From CAVTHW01 sp963734625 (GTDB lineage Bacteria > Acidobacteriota > Terriglobia > Bryobacterales > Bryobacteraceae): DNA of 64,000 bases. The translations under genes and the position numbers were made by a program. This document shows, piece after piece, positions 40,993 to 49,415 of this stretch. How positions within the stretch are numbered: the first letter of the stretch is position 1; each line of letters starts with the position of its first letter. The stretch is from the NCBI GenBank assembly GCA_963734625.1, contig CAVTHW010000023.1:1-64000 (forward strand), given 5' to 3'. Below the pieces are notes generated by a model that had not been told where the DNA came from, made no database searches, and worked only from the letters and a program-made list of their open reading frames with translations.

Positions 40993-42642
40993 ATGGAGAA
41001 CCGCGAAATCGCCCGCCTGCTGAATGGGACCGCCGACCTGATGGAGATCGCCGGCGAGGACCAGTTTCGCATCCGGAGCTACCGCCACGGCGCCGCGGCA
41101 ATCGAGAACCACCCCGAGCGTATCGAGGACATTCTCAAGGACCCGTCACGCAGCGTAACCGAAATTCCCGGCATCGGTAAGGGGCTGGCGGCGGTGCTCC
41201 AGGAGATCGCCGCCCGCGGTTCCTTCGAGCGGCGCGACCAACTGCTGGAGCAGTACCCGCCCACGGCCCTCGAGTTCCTGAAGATCCAGGGGCTGGGCCC
41301 CAAGAGCATCGCTCTGATCTGGGAGCACTTTCGGGTCAGCACCATCGACGACCTGGAGCGCCTGTGCCTGGATCACTCGCTGCGGGAACTGCCGCGCATG
41401 GGAGCCAAGCTGGAGGAGAAGGTTTTGCGTTCGATTGCCGTTTACCGGCGCAGCGCCGGACGCTTTCTGCTGAGCTTTGCCGAGGAGGCTGCCAATCGGC
41501 TTGTGGCGCGGATCTCCTCCGTCCAGGGCGTCGAACGGGTCGAGGTGGCGGGCAGCCTGCGGCGCGGTAAGGAGACCGTCGGCAACGTGGATCTGGTCTT
41601 GAGCGGGCCGTCGGCCGCGGAGACCGCCGCCGGTCTGGGGGCGGACGAGGGCATCCCGGTGCGTGCGCACGTCGTCCCCGCGGAGAGCTTCGGTGCGGCT
41701 CTTCAGCATTTCACCGGCAGTAAGGAGCACAACCTCGCGCTACTCGCCCGAGCGTCGGCGGCCGGGGTGAAGCTCGGCGAACAGGGCCTGTTTCGCGCCG
41801 AAGAAAGCGTCTACCAGGCTTTGGGGCTCGCCTGGATTCCCCCCGAGCTGCGCGAGAACCAGGGTGAGATCGAAGCCGCCGCACAGGGACGGCTGCCGCA
41901 TCTGCTCGAACTGTCCGAGATTCGCGGCGACCTGCACATGCACACCGTCGAGAGCGACGGCCACGCCTCTCTCGAAGAAATGGCCGAGGCGGCCAAGCGC
42001 CTGGGCTATGAGTACATCGCCATCACCGACCATTCCAAAGCGCTGGCCATGGCCAACGGTCTCGACGAGAAGCGGGTCATCGCCTTCGCCGAGAGTGTGC
42101 GGCGGATGGATCGGAACAGGCTGGGCATCCGCATTTTCTCCGGGATTGAGTGCGATATCCGCAAGGACGGTTCAATGGACCTGGCCGACGAGGCCCTCGC
42201 CGCCCTGGACTTCGTCACCGCGAGCGTCCACAGCTACATGAATCTGGAGCCCGCCGCGATGACTGACCGCCTGTTGCGCGCGATCGAGTGTCCGCATGTG
42301 CGGATGTTGGGACACCCCACGGGCCGGCTGCTGCTCCGGCGCGACGCCTTTCCCTTCGATTTCGAGCGCGTGGCCGCGGAAGCCGCGCGCCGGGGCGTAT
42401 GCTTCGAGATCAACTCGAGTCCGGAGCGCCTCGACCTGTCACCCCCGCTGCTGCGCGCCGCCAAGGATCGCGGCGTGAAGTTCATCATCTCGACCGACGC
42501 TCATCACCCCGCGCACCTGGCCAACATGCGCTACGGAGTCACCACCGCCCGGCGCGGCTGGCTCGGGCCCGCCGACGTGATCAACACCCTGCCGCTGGAC
42601 CGCTTCGACGCCTTCCTGCGGCGCGATGATATGATCAAGTAG
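40993..42642 (+). CDS. polX: PolX-family DNA polymerase / PHP 3'-5' exonuclease
   Basis: Bacterial X-family polymerase with a C-terminal PHP exonuclease. Two helix-hairpin-helix units occur (ITEIPGIGKGLA and IQGLGPKSIALIW). In the palm, AGSLRRGKETVGNVDLVLSG aligns with the catalytic GDxDxL motif, but the first metal-binding Asp is Asn (NVD), so polymerase activity may be reduced or absent. The PHP domain has DLHMHTVESDG, ITDHS, ECDI, ASVHS and STDAHH and appears complete. Length is about 549 residues. In-frame earlier starts (40975 TTG, 40981 ATG) exist; MENREIARLLN matches the family. Confidence 0.88.
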   Translation: MENREIARLLNGTADLMEIAGEDQFRIRSYRHGAAAIENHPERIEDILKDPSRSVTEIPGIGKGLAAVLQEIAARGSFERRDQLLEQYPPTALEFLKIQGLGPKSIALIWEHFRVSTIDDLERLCLDHSLRELPRMGAKLEEKVLRSIAVYRRSAGRFLLSFAEEAANRLVARISSVQGVERVEVAGSLRRGKETVGNVDLVLSGPSAAETAAGLGADEGIPVRAHVVPAESFGAALQHFTGSKEHNLALLARASAAGVKLGEQGLFRAEESVYQALGLAWIPPELRENQGEIEAAAQGRLPHLLELSEIRGDLHMHTVESDGHASLEEMAEAAKRLGYEYIAITDHSKALAMANGLDEKRVIAFAESVRRMDRNRLGIRIFSGIECDIRKDGSMDLADEALAALDFVTASVHSYMNLEPAAMTDRLLRAIECPHVRMLGHPTGRLLLRRDAFPFDFERVAAEAARRGVCFEINSSPERLDLSPPLLRAAKDRGVKFIISTDAHHPAHLANMRYGVTTARRGWLGPADVINTLPLDRFDAFLRRDDMIK

Positions 42643-42672
42643 AGCGTCCCAATTGAGTACATCGGGAGTTAC

Positions 42673-44034
42673 ATGAGGCAAGTCAAGCTCGCGGTTCTTG
42701 CTCTAACCCTAGGCGGTGTCATGCTTGGAGCCACGGATTTTAAGATTCCCTTCGAGAAATACACTCTCAAGAACGGCATGCGGGTGATTCTCGCGCCCGA
42801 CAAATCCGTGCCGGTGGTTACCGTTTACGTGATCTACGCCGTCGGCGCCCGCTCGGAGGAGAAGGGCCGCACCGGCTTCGCCCACCTGTTCGAGCACATG
42901 ATGTTCGAGGGCTCGGCCAACGTGCCCAAGGGCCAGCACTTCAAGGTGGTCGAATCCAACGGCGGCAGCATGAACGGCTCCACGCACCCGGATTTTACGG
43001 ATTACTACGAGGTCCTTCCCTCCAATAAGCTGGCCGTGGGCCTGTGGCTGGAGTCGGATCGCATGCGTTCGCTGGCCATAACCCAGGAGAACCTGGCCAA
43101 CCAGAAGGAAGCCGTCAAGCAGGAGCGCCGTCTGTCCTTCGACAACCAGCCCTACTCGACGGCCATCGTCGATACGTGGCCGCAGATCTCCTTCCAGAAC
43201 TGGCAGAACTCCCATTCTCTGATCGGTTCGTTCGAGGATTTGAACGCCTCCTCGGTGGATGATGTCACCAAGTTCTTCAAAACTTACTATGCGCCGGACA
43301 ACGCCGTGCTGGTGCTGGCCGGCGACATCGACATCCCCGCGGCGAAGAAGCTCGTAGAAACTTACTTCGGCGACATCCCGGCGCAGCCCCAGCCCAAGCA
43401 CCCGGACATGACCGAGCCTTCCACCGTGAAGCCTCGCACCGAGGTTTACAAGGATCCTCTGGCGCAGGTTCCGGCGGTGGTCATCGGCTACCCTGGACCG
43501 AAGCGCCGGAGCCCGGATTACTATGCGCTGGGCATGCTGGACTTGCTGCTGACCGGGGGTGACAGCTCGCGCTTCCAGCAGAACCTGGTCAAGGGCAAGC
43601 AGTCCGTGATTCAGTACGAGGCCAACCTGGGCTGGCCGTTCGCCGGCCCCAGCGATTACCAGGACCCCGGCATCTACGGCATGTTTCTGCTGTACAGTCC
43701 GGCCTTCAAGGGCACTGACATCGTGGAGCAAGCGCAGGCCGAGATCGCCAGCATCCAGAAGGACGGCGTGGACCTGAAGGAGTTGAATCGGGCCAGGACA
43801 ACTCTGCGGGCGACGATGATCGGCCGCCTGCAGGTCTCTCTCGAGCGCGCCATCCTGCTGGGCAAGTATGAGCGCTTCGACGGCAATCCCGACTACGTCA
43901 ACACCGAACTGGCTTCCTATCTCGCTGTGACGCCCGAACAGGTCCAGGCCGCGGCTAAGAAGTACTGCGTGCCGGAGCGCCGCTTCGTTTTGGAGATCCA
44001 GCCGGCGCCCAAGACGGAGAAGCCGCAACCATGA
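42673..44034 (+). CDS. M16 zinc metallopeptidase, active subunit
   Basis: A 453-residue pitrilysin-family protease, exported or membrane-associated (N-terminal VKLAVLALTLGGVMLGA). The active-site motif is HLFEHMMFEGS (HxxEH with zinc His residues at both ends) at about residues 74-84, and ENLANQKEAVKQE supplies the downstream Glu. C-terminal inactive half follows. Its stop overlaps the start of a paralogous gene (ATGA, 44031-44034), giving a coupled pair. Substrates unknown. The upstream spacing to polX is 30 bases. Confidence 0.9.
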   Translation: MRQVKLAVLALTLGGVMLGATDFKIPFEKYTLKNGMRVILAPDKSVPVVTVYVIYAVGARSEEKGRTGFAHLFEHMMFEGSANVPKGQHFKVVESNGGSMNGSTHPDFTDYYEVLPSNKLAVGLWLESDRMRSLAITQENLANQKEAVKQERRLSFDNQPYSTAIVDTWPQISFQNWQNSHSLIGSFEDLNASSVDDVTKFFKTYYAPDNAVLVLAGDIDIPAAKKLVETYFGDIPAQPQPKHPDMTEPSTVKPRTEVYKDPLAQVPAVVIGYPGPKRRSPDYYALGMLDLLLTGGDSSRFQQNLVKGKQSVIQYEANLGWPFAGPSDYQDPGIYGMFLLYSPAFKGTDIVEQAQAEIASIQKDGVDLKELNRARTTLRATMIGRLQVSLERAILLGKYERFDGNPDYVNTELASYLAVTPEQVQAAAKKYCVPERRFVLEIQPAPKTEKPQP

Positions 44035-45434
44035 AGAAAGTGAGACTACCGCTGATTGCACTGGCCGCCGCCATGACACTCTCCGCACAACAGATCGACC
44101 GGACCAAGCTTCCCCAGACGGGAGCCTTGCCGCCCTTCAAGCTGCCGCCTACCTTCGAGAGCACGCTGCCGAACGGCCTGCGAGTGGTGCTCGTCGAGGA
44201 CCGGCGCTTTCCGCTGGTGACCGTGCGCCTGGCCTTCGAAGCCGGATCCAAGTTCGATCCTAAAGACCTGCCCGGCCTTTCCGAGGCGGTCGCAACGCTG
44301 CTGACCGAAGGCACCAAGACCCGGACCTCGCGCCAGATCGCAGAGCAACTCGCCGACATTGGCGGCGCTCTCAAAGCAGCTTCGGGTTCCGACGGGCTGA
44401 CGGCCCAGGGCAACGCGCTGGCCGAGAATCTGCCCCAACTGCTCGACCTGCTCGCCGATGTCACCCTGAACGCGTCGTTTCCCGAGGATGAAGTCAAGCT
44501 GTACAGGTCAAAGCGCGGGCAGGAATTGCTGGCCCAGCGTGCGGAGGCCTCCTTTTGGGCGGATCAAGCCATCACCGCCGCGGTTTACGGTTCGCACCCC
44601 TACTCCCGGATTAACCCGACTCCCGAGTCGATCGCCAGGCTCGACCGCGATACTTTAGCCCGCTTCCGTGACGCGCATCTGGCTCCCAACAACGCGACGC
44701 TAATCCTGCTCGGCGCCATTCCGGCACGCGAAGAAGCCCTGAAGCTAATCAACGCCAGGTTCAGCGCCTGGCAGAGAAGGGAACTGCCCGCGCGCCCCGC
44801 GCCGGACTTCCCCGCGCCCAAGCGCACCATTACGCTGGTGGACCGGCCCGGTTCCGTCCAGGCCGACATCCGCGTGGGCCACCTGGCCGTAGATCGCCTG
44901 AGCAAGGACTACTTCCCACTGACGGTAGGGAATACGATTCTCGGCGGAGGCGCGAGTTCGCGGATGTTCATGAACATCCGCGAGAAGCAGGGCTTCGCTT
45001 ACGACGCGCACAGCAGCCTCCTGTCGCGCAAGAACGCCGGTCTCTTCATGGCCGTGACCCAGGTGCGCAATGAAGTCCTCCAGCCCGCCCTGGAGTCGCT
45101 CCAGAAGGAACTGGAGACGATGGCCAAGCAGCCCGTGGCCGCGGCGGAACTGACCGACGTCAAGAACTACATCAGCGGCAATTTCGTAATGGGGCTGGAG
45201 ACCCAGGCGGGATTGGCGACGCAACTTGCCAACATGAAGCTGCTCGGTTTGCCCACGAACTATCTGGAGACGTACACTGCCCGCGTTCGCGCGGTGGAGC
45301 CCGGCGAGATCGAGGCCGTCGCCGCCAAGTATGTTGCGCCCGCCGAGGCCAGCATCGTCGTGGTGGGCGATGCTTCCGCGATCGGCAAGACCCTGGAGAA
45401 GTTCGGTCCGGTCACGGTCGAAAAAGCCCAGTAA
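44031..45434 (+). CDS. M16 family protein lacking the zinc motif
   Basis: A 467-residue homologue of the preceding protease with a signal-like N-terminus (LPLIALAAAMTLSAQ). Where the active partner has HxxEH this protein has DLPGLSEAVATLLTEG, so it lacks zinc ligands and is probably the non-catalytic subunit of a heterodimer, as in the mitochondrial processing peptidase and several bacterial M16B pairs. Further M16 features are present (NGLRVVLVEDRRFPLVTVRLAF; TILGGGASSRMFMNIREKQGFAYDAHS). Translation overlaps with the catalytic gene by 4 bases. Confidence 0.88.
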   Translation: MKKVRLPLIALAAAMTLSAQQIDRTKLPQTGALPPFKLPPTFESTLPNGLRVVLVEDRRFPLVTVRLAFEAGSKFDPKDLPGLSEAVATLLTEGTKTRTSRQIAEQLADIGGALKAASGSDGLTAQGNALAENLPQLLDLLADVTLNASFPEDEVKLYRSKRGQELLAQRAEASFWADQAITAAVYGSHPYSRINPTPESIARLDRDTLARFRDAHLAPNNATLILLGAIPAREEALKLINARFSAWQRRELPARPAPDFPAPKRTITLVDRPGSVQADIRVGHLAVDRLSKDYFPLTVGNTILGGGASSRMFMNIREKQGFAYDAHSSLLSRKNAGLFMAVTQVRNEVLQPALESLQKELETMAKQPVAAAELTDVKNYISGNFVMGLETQAGLATQLANMKLLGLPTNYLETYTARVRAVEPGEIEAVAAKYVAPAEASIVVVGDASAIGKTLEKFGPVTVEKAQ

Positions 45435-45449
45435 AGCCGGTCTCCGGCC

Positions 45450-46037
45450 ATGGAAGTAATCCAGCATTGGGTCGTACAGTACGGCTATCTGGGGATCTTC
45501 TCTCTCCTCGTTCTAGGCATTGTCGGGCTTCCCGTCCCGGATGAGACTCTACTGGCTTTCGCCGGCTATCTCATCCGACGCGGCGATTTGAAGGCTTTGC
45601 CGACCTGGCTCGCGGCGCTTCTCGGGAGTATGTGCGGGATTACGATCAGTTATATCGTGGGCCGAACGACCGGCTACTATCTGATTCGCAAATTCGGACC
45701 GCGCATGCATTTCCCGCCGGAGAAGCTGGACCTCGTGCATCACTGGTTCCACAAGTTGGGGGGCTTCACTCTGACGTTCGGCTACTTCGTGCCCGGGGTG
45801 CGGCACTTCACTGCCGCCGTGGCGGGCGCTTCCCGCCTCGAGCTCCCCGTCTTCGCCGCCTTTGCCTACGGTGGCGCTCTGCTTTGGACCAGTTCTTTTC
45901 TTGCTCTCGGTTACTTCCTGGGAGACCTTTGGTCGCAAGGTTTGAGCTCGGTGCACAAGCTGGCCCTCGTGGCGGGCGGCTTGGCAGCCGCAGTGATCGT
46001 CGGGTACTTACTCTACCGGCGCCGCCGTACCCGCTAG
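45450..46037 (+). CDS. DedA family membrane protein
   Basis: A 195-residue inner-membrane protein of the DedA/VTT (SNARE-associated) family, related to UPTase-like lipid transporters such as UptA. Landmarks are YLGIFSLLVLGIVGLPVPDETLLAFAGYL at the start, GITISYIVGRTTG, and the proline-Gly-Arg segment FGYFVPGVRHFTAAVAGASRLELP with conserved Arg, then two hydrophobic helices. Translates 16 bases after the M16 partner. Its 3' end overlaps the convergent rdgB end by 30 bases. Substrate (undecaprenyl phosphate or other lipid) not determined by sequence. Confidence 0.88.
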   Translation: MEVIQHWVVQYGYLGIFSLLVLGIVGLPVPDETLLAFAGYLIRRGDLKALPTWLAALLGSMCGITISYIVGRTTGYYLIRKFGPRMHFPPEKLDLVHHWFHKLGGFTLTFGYFVPGVRHFTAAVAGASRLELPVFAAFAYGGALLWTSSFLALGYFLGDLWSQGLSSVHKLALVAGGLAAAVIVGYLLYRRRRTR

Positions 46038-46601
46038 CAGATACTCCACCATCGCCCGCAGCGCTTTCGAGCGGTGACTGACTTGCAGTTTCTGCTCGGC
46101 GCTCACTTCGCCGAAGGTGCGGTTGAACGGCGGATAGAAGAACAACGGGTCGTAGCCGAAGCCGTTCGCGCCGCGGGGCGCCTCCGCTATGCGGCCCTCC
46201 ACCGTCCCGCGAAAGGTCCGGATCAGCTTGCCCGCTTCGGCCAGCGCCACCACGCAGACGAACCGCGCCGAGCGGTCTTCAACCCCGTGGAGTCGTTCGA
46301 GCAGGAGCCGGTTATTGGCCTCGTCAGTCGCGCCGTCGCCTGCGAATCGCGCCGACAGGACGCCCGGAGCGCCGTCCAGCGCGCGCACTTCCAGGCCCGA
46401 GTCGTCCACGAACAACGGCCCCGGTGCGTGCAGGCTGTAATAATGCGCCTTCTGGACGGCGTTTTCCTCGAAAGTCGCGCCGGTTTCTTCGCAGGGCGGG
46501 AGGTCCCGAAGTCCGGGCAGGGTCTCCAGTTCAAGACGGCCGGTCGCCAGGCGGAACTCGGCGAGTTTGCCTGGGTTGGTTGTGGCGCAATACAGTTTCA
46601 C
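46008..46601 (-). CDS. rdgB: RdgB/HAM1 inosine triphosphate pyrophosphatase
   Basis: Removes non-canonical purine nucleotides (dITP, XTP) by releasing pyrophosphate. Recognised by ATTNPGKLAEF at residues 5-15, GATFEENAVQKAHYY at about 40-54, and VDDSGLEVRALDGAPGVLSARFAG at about 62-85; the terminal HRSKALRAM is typical. A 197-residue enzyme, usual size. GTG start at 46601 overlaps the rph stop (GTGA); rph and rdgB are often adjacent in bacteria. It converges on dedA, overlapping by 30 bases. Confidence 0.92.
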   Translation of the reverse strand: MKLYCATTNPGKLAEFRLATGRLELETLPGLRDLPPCEETGATFEENAVQKAHYYSLHAPGPLFVDDSGLEVRALDGAPGVLSARFAGDGATDEANNRLLLERLHGVEDRSARFVCVVALAEAGKLIRTFRGTVEGRIAEAPRGANGFGYDPLFFYPPFNRTFGEVSAEQKLQVSHRSKALRAMVEYLLAGTAAPVE

Positions 46602-47323
46602 GGCAGTCCGAGGATGCCACGTTGGATCTCAATCAGCTTGGCGATCGACCCGCGCGTCAGATCGACCAGACGCTGCATCTGGGCGTCGTCGAAAGGGGTT
46701 TGCTCGGCCGTGGCCTGCACCTCGACGAAGCGCCCCGAGCCGGTCATCACCACGTTCATGTCCACCTCGGCCCGCGAGTCCTCCTCATAGCAAAGGTCCA
46801 CGAGCAATTCGCCGCCCACGATGCCGGCGCTGATCGCCGCCACGCAATCCCGCACTGGCAGACTCTTGATCGCTCCGCATTCCAGCAGGCGCCGGAAGGC
46901 GAGCCCCATTGCCACGAAGGCCCCTGTGATCGATGCCGTCCGCGTTCCGCCGTCGGCTTGCAGCACGTCGCAATCCAGGATGATCGACCGCTCCCCGAGC
47001 GCCGCCAGGTCCACCACCGAGCGCATGGACCGGCCGATCAGCCGCTGAATCTCGTGGGTCCGGCCCGAGGGCCGGCCCTTGGTGACTTCCCGTGGAGTGC
47101 GCGTTACCGTCGAGCGCGGCAGCATCGAATACTCGGCCGTCACCCAGCCCCGGCCTGAGCCGCGCAGGAACTGAGGGACACCCTGTTCCACGGTCGCCGC
47201 ACAGAGCACGTGCGTGTTGCCGATCTCGATCAGCGCGGAGCCCTCGGCAGTCTTTAGGAAGTCCGTCGTAATGCGCACCGGGCGCGTCTCGCCCGGCGTC
47301 CGGTTATCAGGCCGCATGATCAT
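46598..47323 (-). CDS. rph: Ribonuclease PH
   Basis: Phosphorolytic 3'-5' exoribonuclease that trims tRNA 3' ends. MRPDNRTPGETRPVRITTDFLKTAEGSALIEIGNTHVLCAATVE is the normal N-terminus, followed by GRGWVTAEYSMLPRST, GRSMRSVVDLAALGERSIILDCDVLQADGGTRTASITGAFVA and the conserved VMTGSGRFVEVQATAEQTPF. Length 241. ATG at 47323 or 47317 (MRPDN) are both possible; the family starts MRPD. It overlaps a 46-residue membrane protein upstream (ATGA) and rdgB downstream, forming a three-gene coupled unit. Confidence 0.93.
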   Translation of the reverse strand: MIMRPDNRTPGETRPVRITTDFLKTAEGSALIEIGNTHVLCAATVEQGVPQFLRGSGRGWVTAEYSMLPRSTVTRTPREVTKGRPSGRTHEIQRLIGRSMRSVVDLAALGERSIILDCDVLQADGGTRTASITGAFVAMGLAFRRLLECGAIKSLPVRDCVAAISAGIVGGELLVDLCYEEDSRAEVDMNVVMTGSGRFVEVQATAEQTPFDDAQMQRLVDLTRGSIAKLIEIQRGILGLP

Positions 47324-47460
47324 GCTGATCTCAACATCGCATAAAAGAGCAGAGACATGAGGATCAATCCAAGCACCACCAGGAGGATGCAGGGCACCGC
47401 GCCGCCCGGGGTCGCGGATGCGAGCTTCTTTTTCTTTCCCGCCAGTTTGAGTTTAGCCAC
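47320..47460 (-). CDS. 46-residue predicted single-pass membrane protein upstream of rph
   Basis: Translates from GTG at 47460 as a Lys-rich start (AKLKLAGKKKKL), a Pro/Gly turn (ATPGGAVP), and one hydrophobic helix (CILLVVLGLILMSLLFYAML), ending at TGA (47320-47322) that overlaps the rph ATG. The positively charged N-terminus and C-terminal helix are the classic layout of a tail-anchored small protein. No ribosome binding site is obvious, so the start is uncertain. Function unknown; the coupling with rph is seen in the sequence. Confidence 0.6.
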   Translation of the reverse strand: MAKLKLAGKKKKLASATPGGAVPCILLVVLGLILMSLLFYAMLRSA

Positions 47461-47477
47461 TGTTAGAATGAAAACAA

Positions 47478-49415
47478 ATGGCGCGCTCCGGCGCAACTGC
47501 CGCCCGCGCGGCGGACCGGTTTTATCGAGTCTCTCTTCTAGGGCTGGTCGCCAGCGCCCACGCGGCGCTCATCGGCTCCGGCTACATTCATGTCTGGCCG
47601 GTCTTGGCCGCCGTACACTTGCTGCCCGTCCTGGCAGTGTTCCTGATTTTCAAGGCGAGGCCCGTCTGGGCGCACGCCGTTAAGGCGCTGGCCCTGGCCG
47701 AACTGCTGGCGGCCGCCTTGCTGTCGGACACTGCGGCATTCTTTCTCTTTCTTGGCGCCTTTCTTTCCTTCCTGGTTGCCACGCAGGCGAGCGAGGAGAT
47801 TCTGCGCGCCGCCCGCGGGCGCTTCCAGGTGGCGCGGGGCGAGTTGCGCGGCTTCTACTGGCGTCTGGGGACGCTGATTGCGATTATCGCTCTGGTGATC
47901 CCTGGGGTGACCAGCGGCCTGTTTTTCGTTTTGCCGCGCACGGCCCACGCCGCTTTCTCCCGCCTCGCCTCCGAGCGTTACCATCTGCCCGGTTTTTCCG
48001 CCGAAGTTCGGCTCGGCCAGATCGGCTCGATCCTGGACCGCGGCACACCGGCCATGCATGTGCGCATCGTCGGGGCGGCGGGGCCGATGTCAATCAAATG
48101 GCGGGGCGCGGCGCTCAGTTCTTTCGACGGCAAGCGATGGACGGCACCGGGAGGACCTGGCGAGACGATCCGCGTGGATGAAGACCGCTCTATTCTCGCG
48201 GACGACGACCAGCGCCGGCTCGCGGGCCGGCGGATCACCTATGAAGTTCAGTTGGAGGCCATCAACTCCAACGTGCTGTTCCTGGCGGGCGTCCCCGAGG
48301 TGCTTTGGATCGCCTCGCCTTCCATCACTCGCGCTCCCGGCGCGGTTTACCGGCTTGGCTCTGCCCCCGTCGAGCGGCTGCGCTACGGCGCCATCAGCTA
48401 CCTGGAAGCACCGCGGCCCCAGGCTCGTCCCGGCGACGGGTATCTCCAACTTCCCGCCATCGATGGCCGGATCCGCGCGCTGGCCCTCGAAGCCACGTCG
48501 GGGTACTCGTCGGACGAGGCCAAGACGGCAGCCTTGGAACGCTATCTTCGGAGTAACTTCGGGTATACTACCGATCTCCCTTCCAGTGAGCCATCCGACC
48601 CGCTGGCTTACTTTCTTTTCGACCGGAAGCGTGGCCACTGCGAATACTTCGCGACCTCGATGGCAGTCATGCTTCGCACACTGGGCATCCCTTCGCGGCT
48701 GGTCACGGGCTTCCACGGTGGCGTTCTGAATCCGGTCACTGGATGGTACGTGGTTCGCGCCTCCGACGCCCACGCCTGGGTGGAGGCATGGACGCCGGAA
48801 CAGGGCTGGATGACTTACGATCCCACGCCCTCCGCTCCTCGCGCGGGAGAGGGGTCCCGGTGGGCAAGGCTGCTTTTCTACACCGACGCCGCCGAGCTGT
48901 TCTGGCAGAACTGGGTGGTGAACTACGATCTGGGGCGGCAGGTGACGCTGGCCTCCCGCATGGGAAATTCCGGCCTGACGTTCGGCGCGCGCTTTGGGGA
49001 TCGGATCAGATTGGCGTGGCTGCGAACCCAGGCAGCCGCGCTTAAGGCTCTGAGGCGGTATGGGCTGATATTGCTGTCCGTATTGGCCGTGGCTGCTGCT
49101 CTGCGCTTTGCCGCTCCGCGGGCCGCGGCCTGGTGGAATACCCGCCGGCGGCTTAGAAAGGTGCATCGCGGAGAGGCTGTTGCTTCGGACGCCACGCTGC
49201 TTTACGTTCGAGCGCTCGACATCCTCAAGCGCCGCGGATTCCCAAAGCCCGCCTGGCTCACTCCCGCTGAGTTCGCGCGCACGCTTCCGCCTTCGGGAAC
49301 GGCGGAGCTGGTGGCCGGCCTCACCACTGCCTACCACCAGCTCCGCTACGGCGAAGCCCGCGACGCCGCCCCCCGCATGGCGGCGCTGCTCCAGCAATTG
49401 GAGCGGCTCACTTAG
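47478..49415 (+). CDS. TgpA-type transglutaminase-like membrane protein
   Basis: A 645-residue protein with N-terminal multi-pass segments (YRVSLLGLVASAHAALIG; VWPVLAAVHLLPVLAVFLIF; ALALAELLAAALL; AAFFLFLGAFLSFLVA; LIAIIALVIPGVTSGLFFVLP), a periplasmic beta-rich region of the DUF3488 type, and a transglutaminase-like fold at about 385-450: GHCEYFATSMAVMLRTLGIPSRLVTGF with nucleophile Cys, and ASDAHAWVEAW with His; YDPTP closes it. A C-terminal TM (YGLILLSVLAVAAAL) and a DUF4129-like cytosolic tail complete it. Substrate unknown. Divergent from rph; convergent with the VIT-VWA gene, overlapping by 8 bases. Confidence 0.85.
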   Translation: MARSGATAARAADRFYRVSLLGLVASAHAALIGSGYIHVWPVLAAVHLLPVLAVFLIFKARPVWAHAVKALALAELLAAALLSDTAAFFLFLGAFLSFLVATQASEEILRAARGRFQVARGELRGFYWRLGTLIAIIALVIPGVTSGLFFVLPRTAHAAFSRLASERYHLPGFSAEVRLGQIGSILDRGTPAMHVRIVGAAGPMSIKWRGAALSSFDGKRWTAPGGPGETIRVDEDRSILADDDQRRLAGRRITYEVQLEAINSNVLFLAGVPEVLWIASPSITRAPGAVYRLGSAPVERLRYGAISYLEAPRPQARPGDGYLQLPAIDGRIRALALEATSGYSSDEAKTAALERYLRSNFGYTTDLPSSEPSDPLAYFLFDRKRGHCEYFATSMAVMLRTLGIPSRLVTGFHGGVLNPVTGWYVVRASDAHAWVEAWTPEQGWMTYDPTPSAPRAGEGSRWARLLFYTDAAELFWQNWVVNYDLGRQVTLASRMGNSGLTFGARFGDRIRLAWLRTQAAALKALRRYGLILLSVLAVAAALRFAAPRAAAWWNTRRRLRKVHRGEAVASDATLLYVRALDILKRRGFPKPAWLTPAEFARTLPPSGTAELVAGLTTAYHQLRYGEARDAAPRMAALLQQLERLT

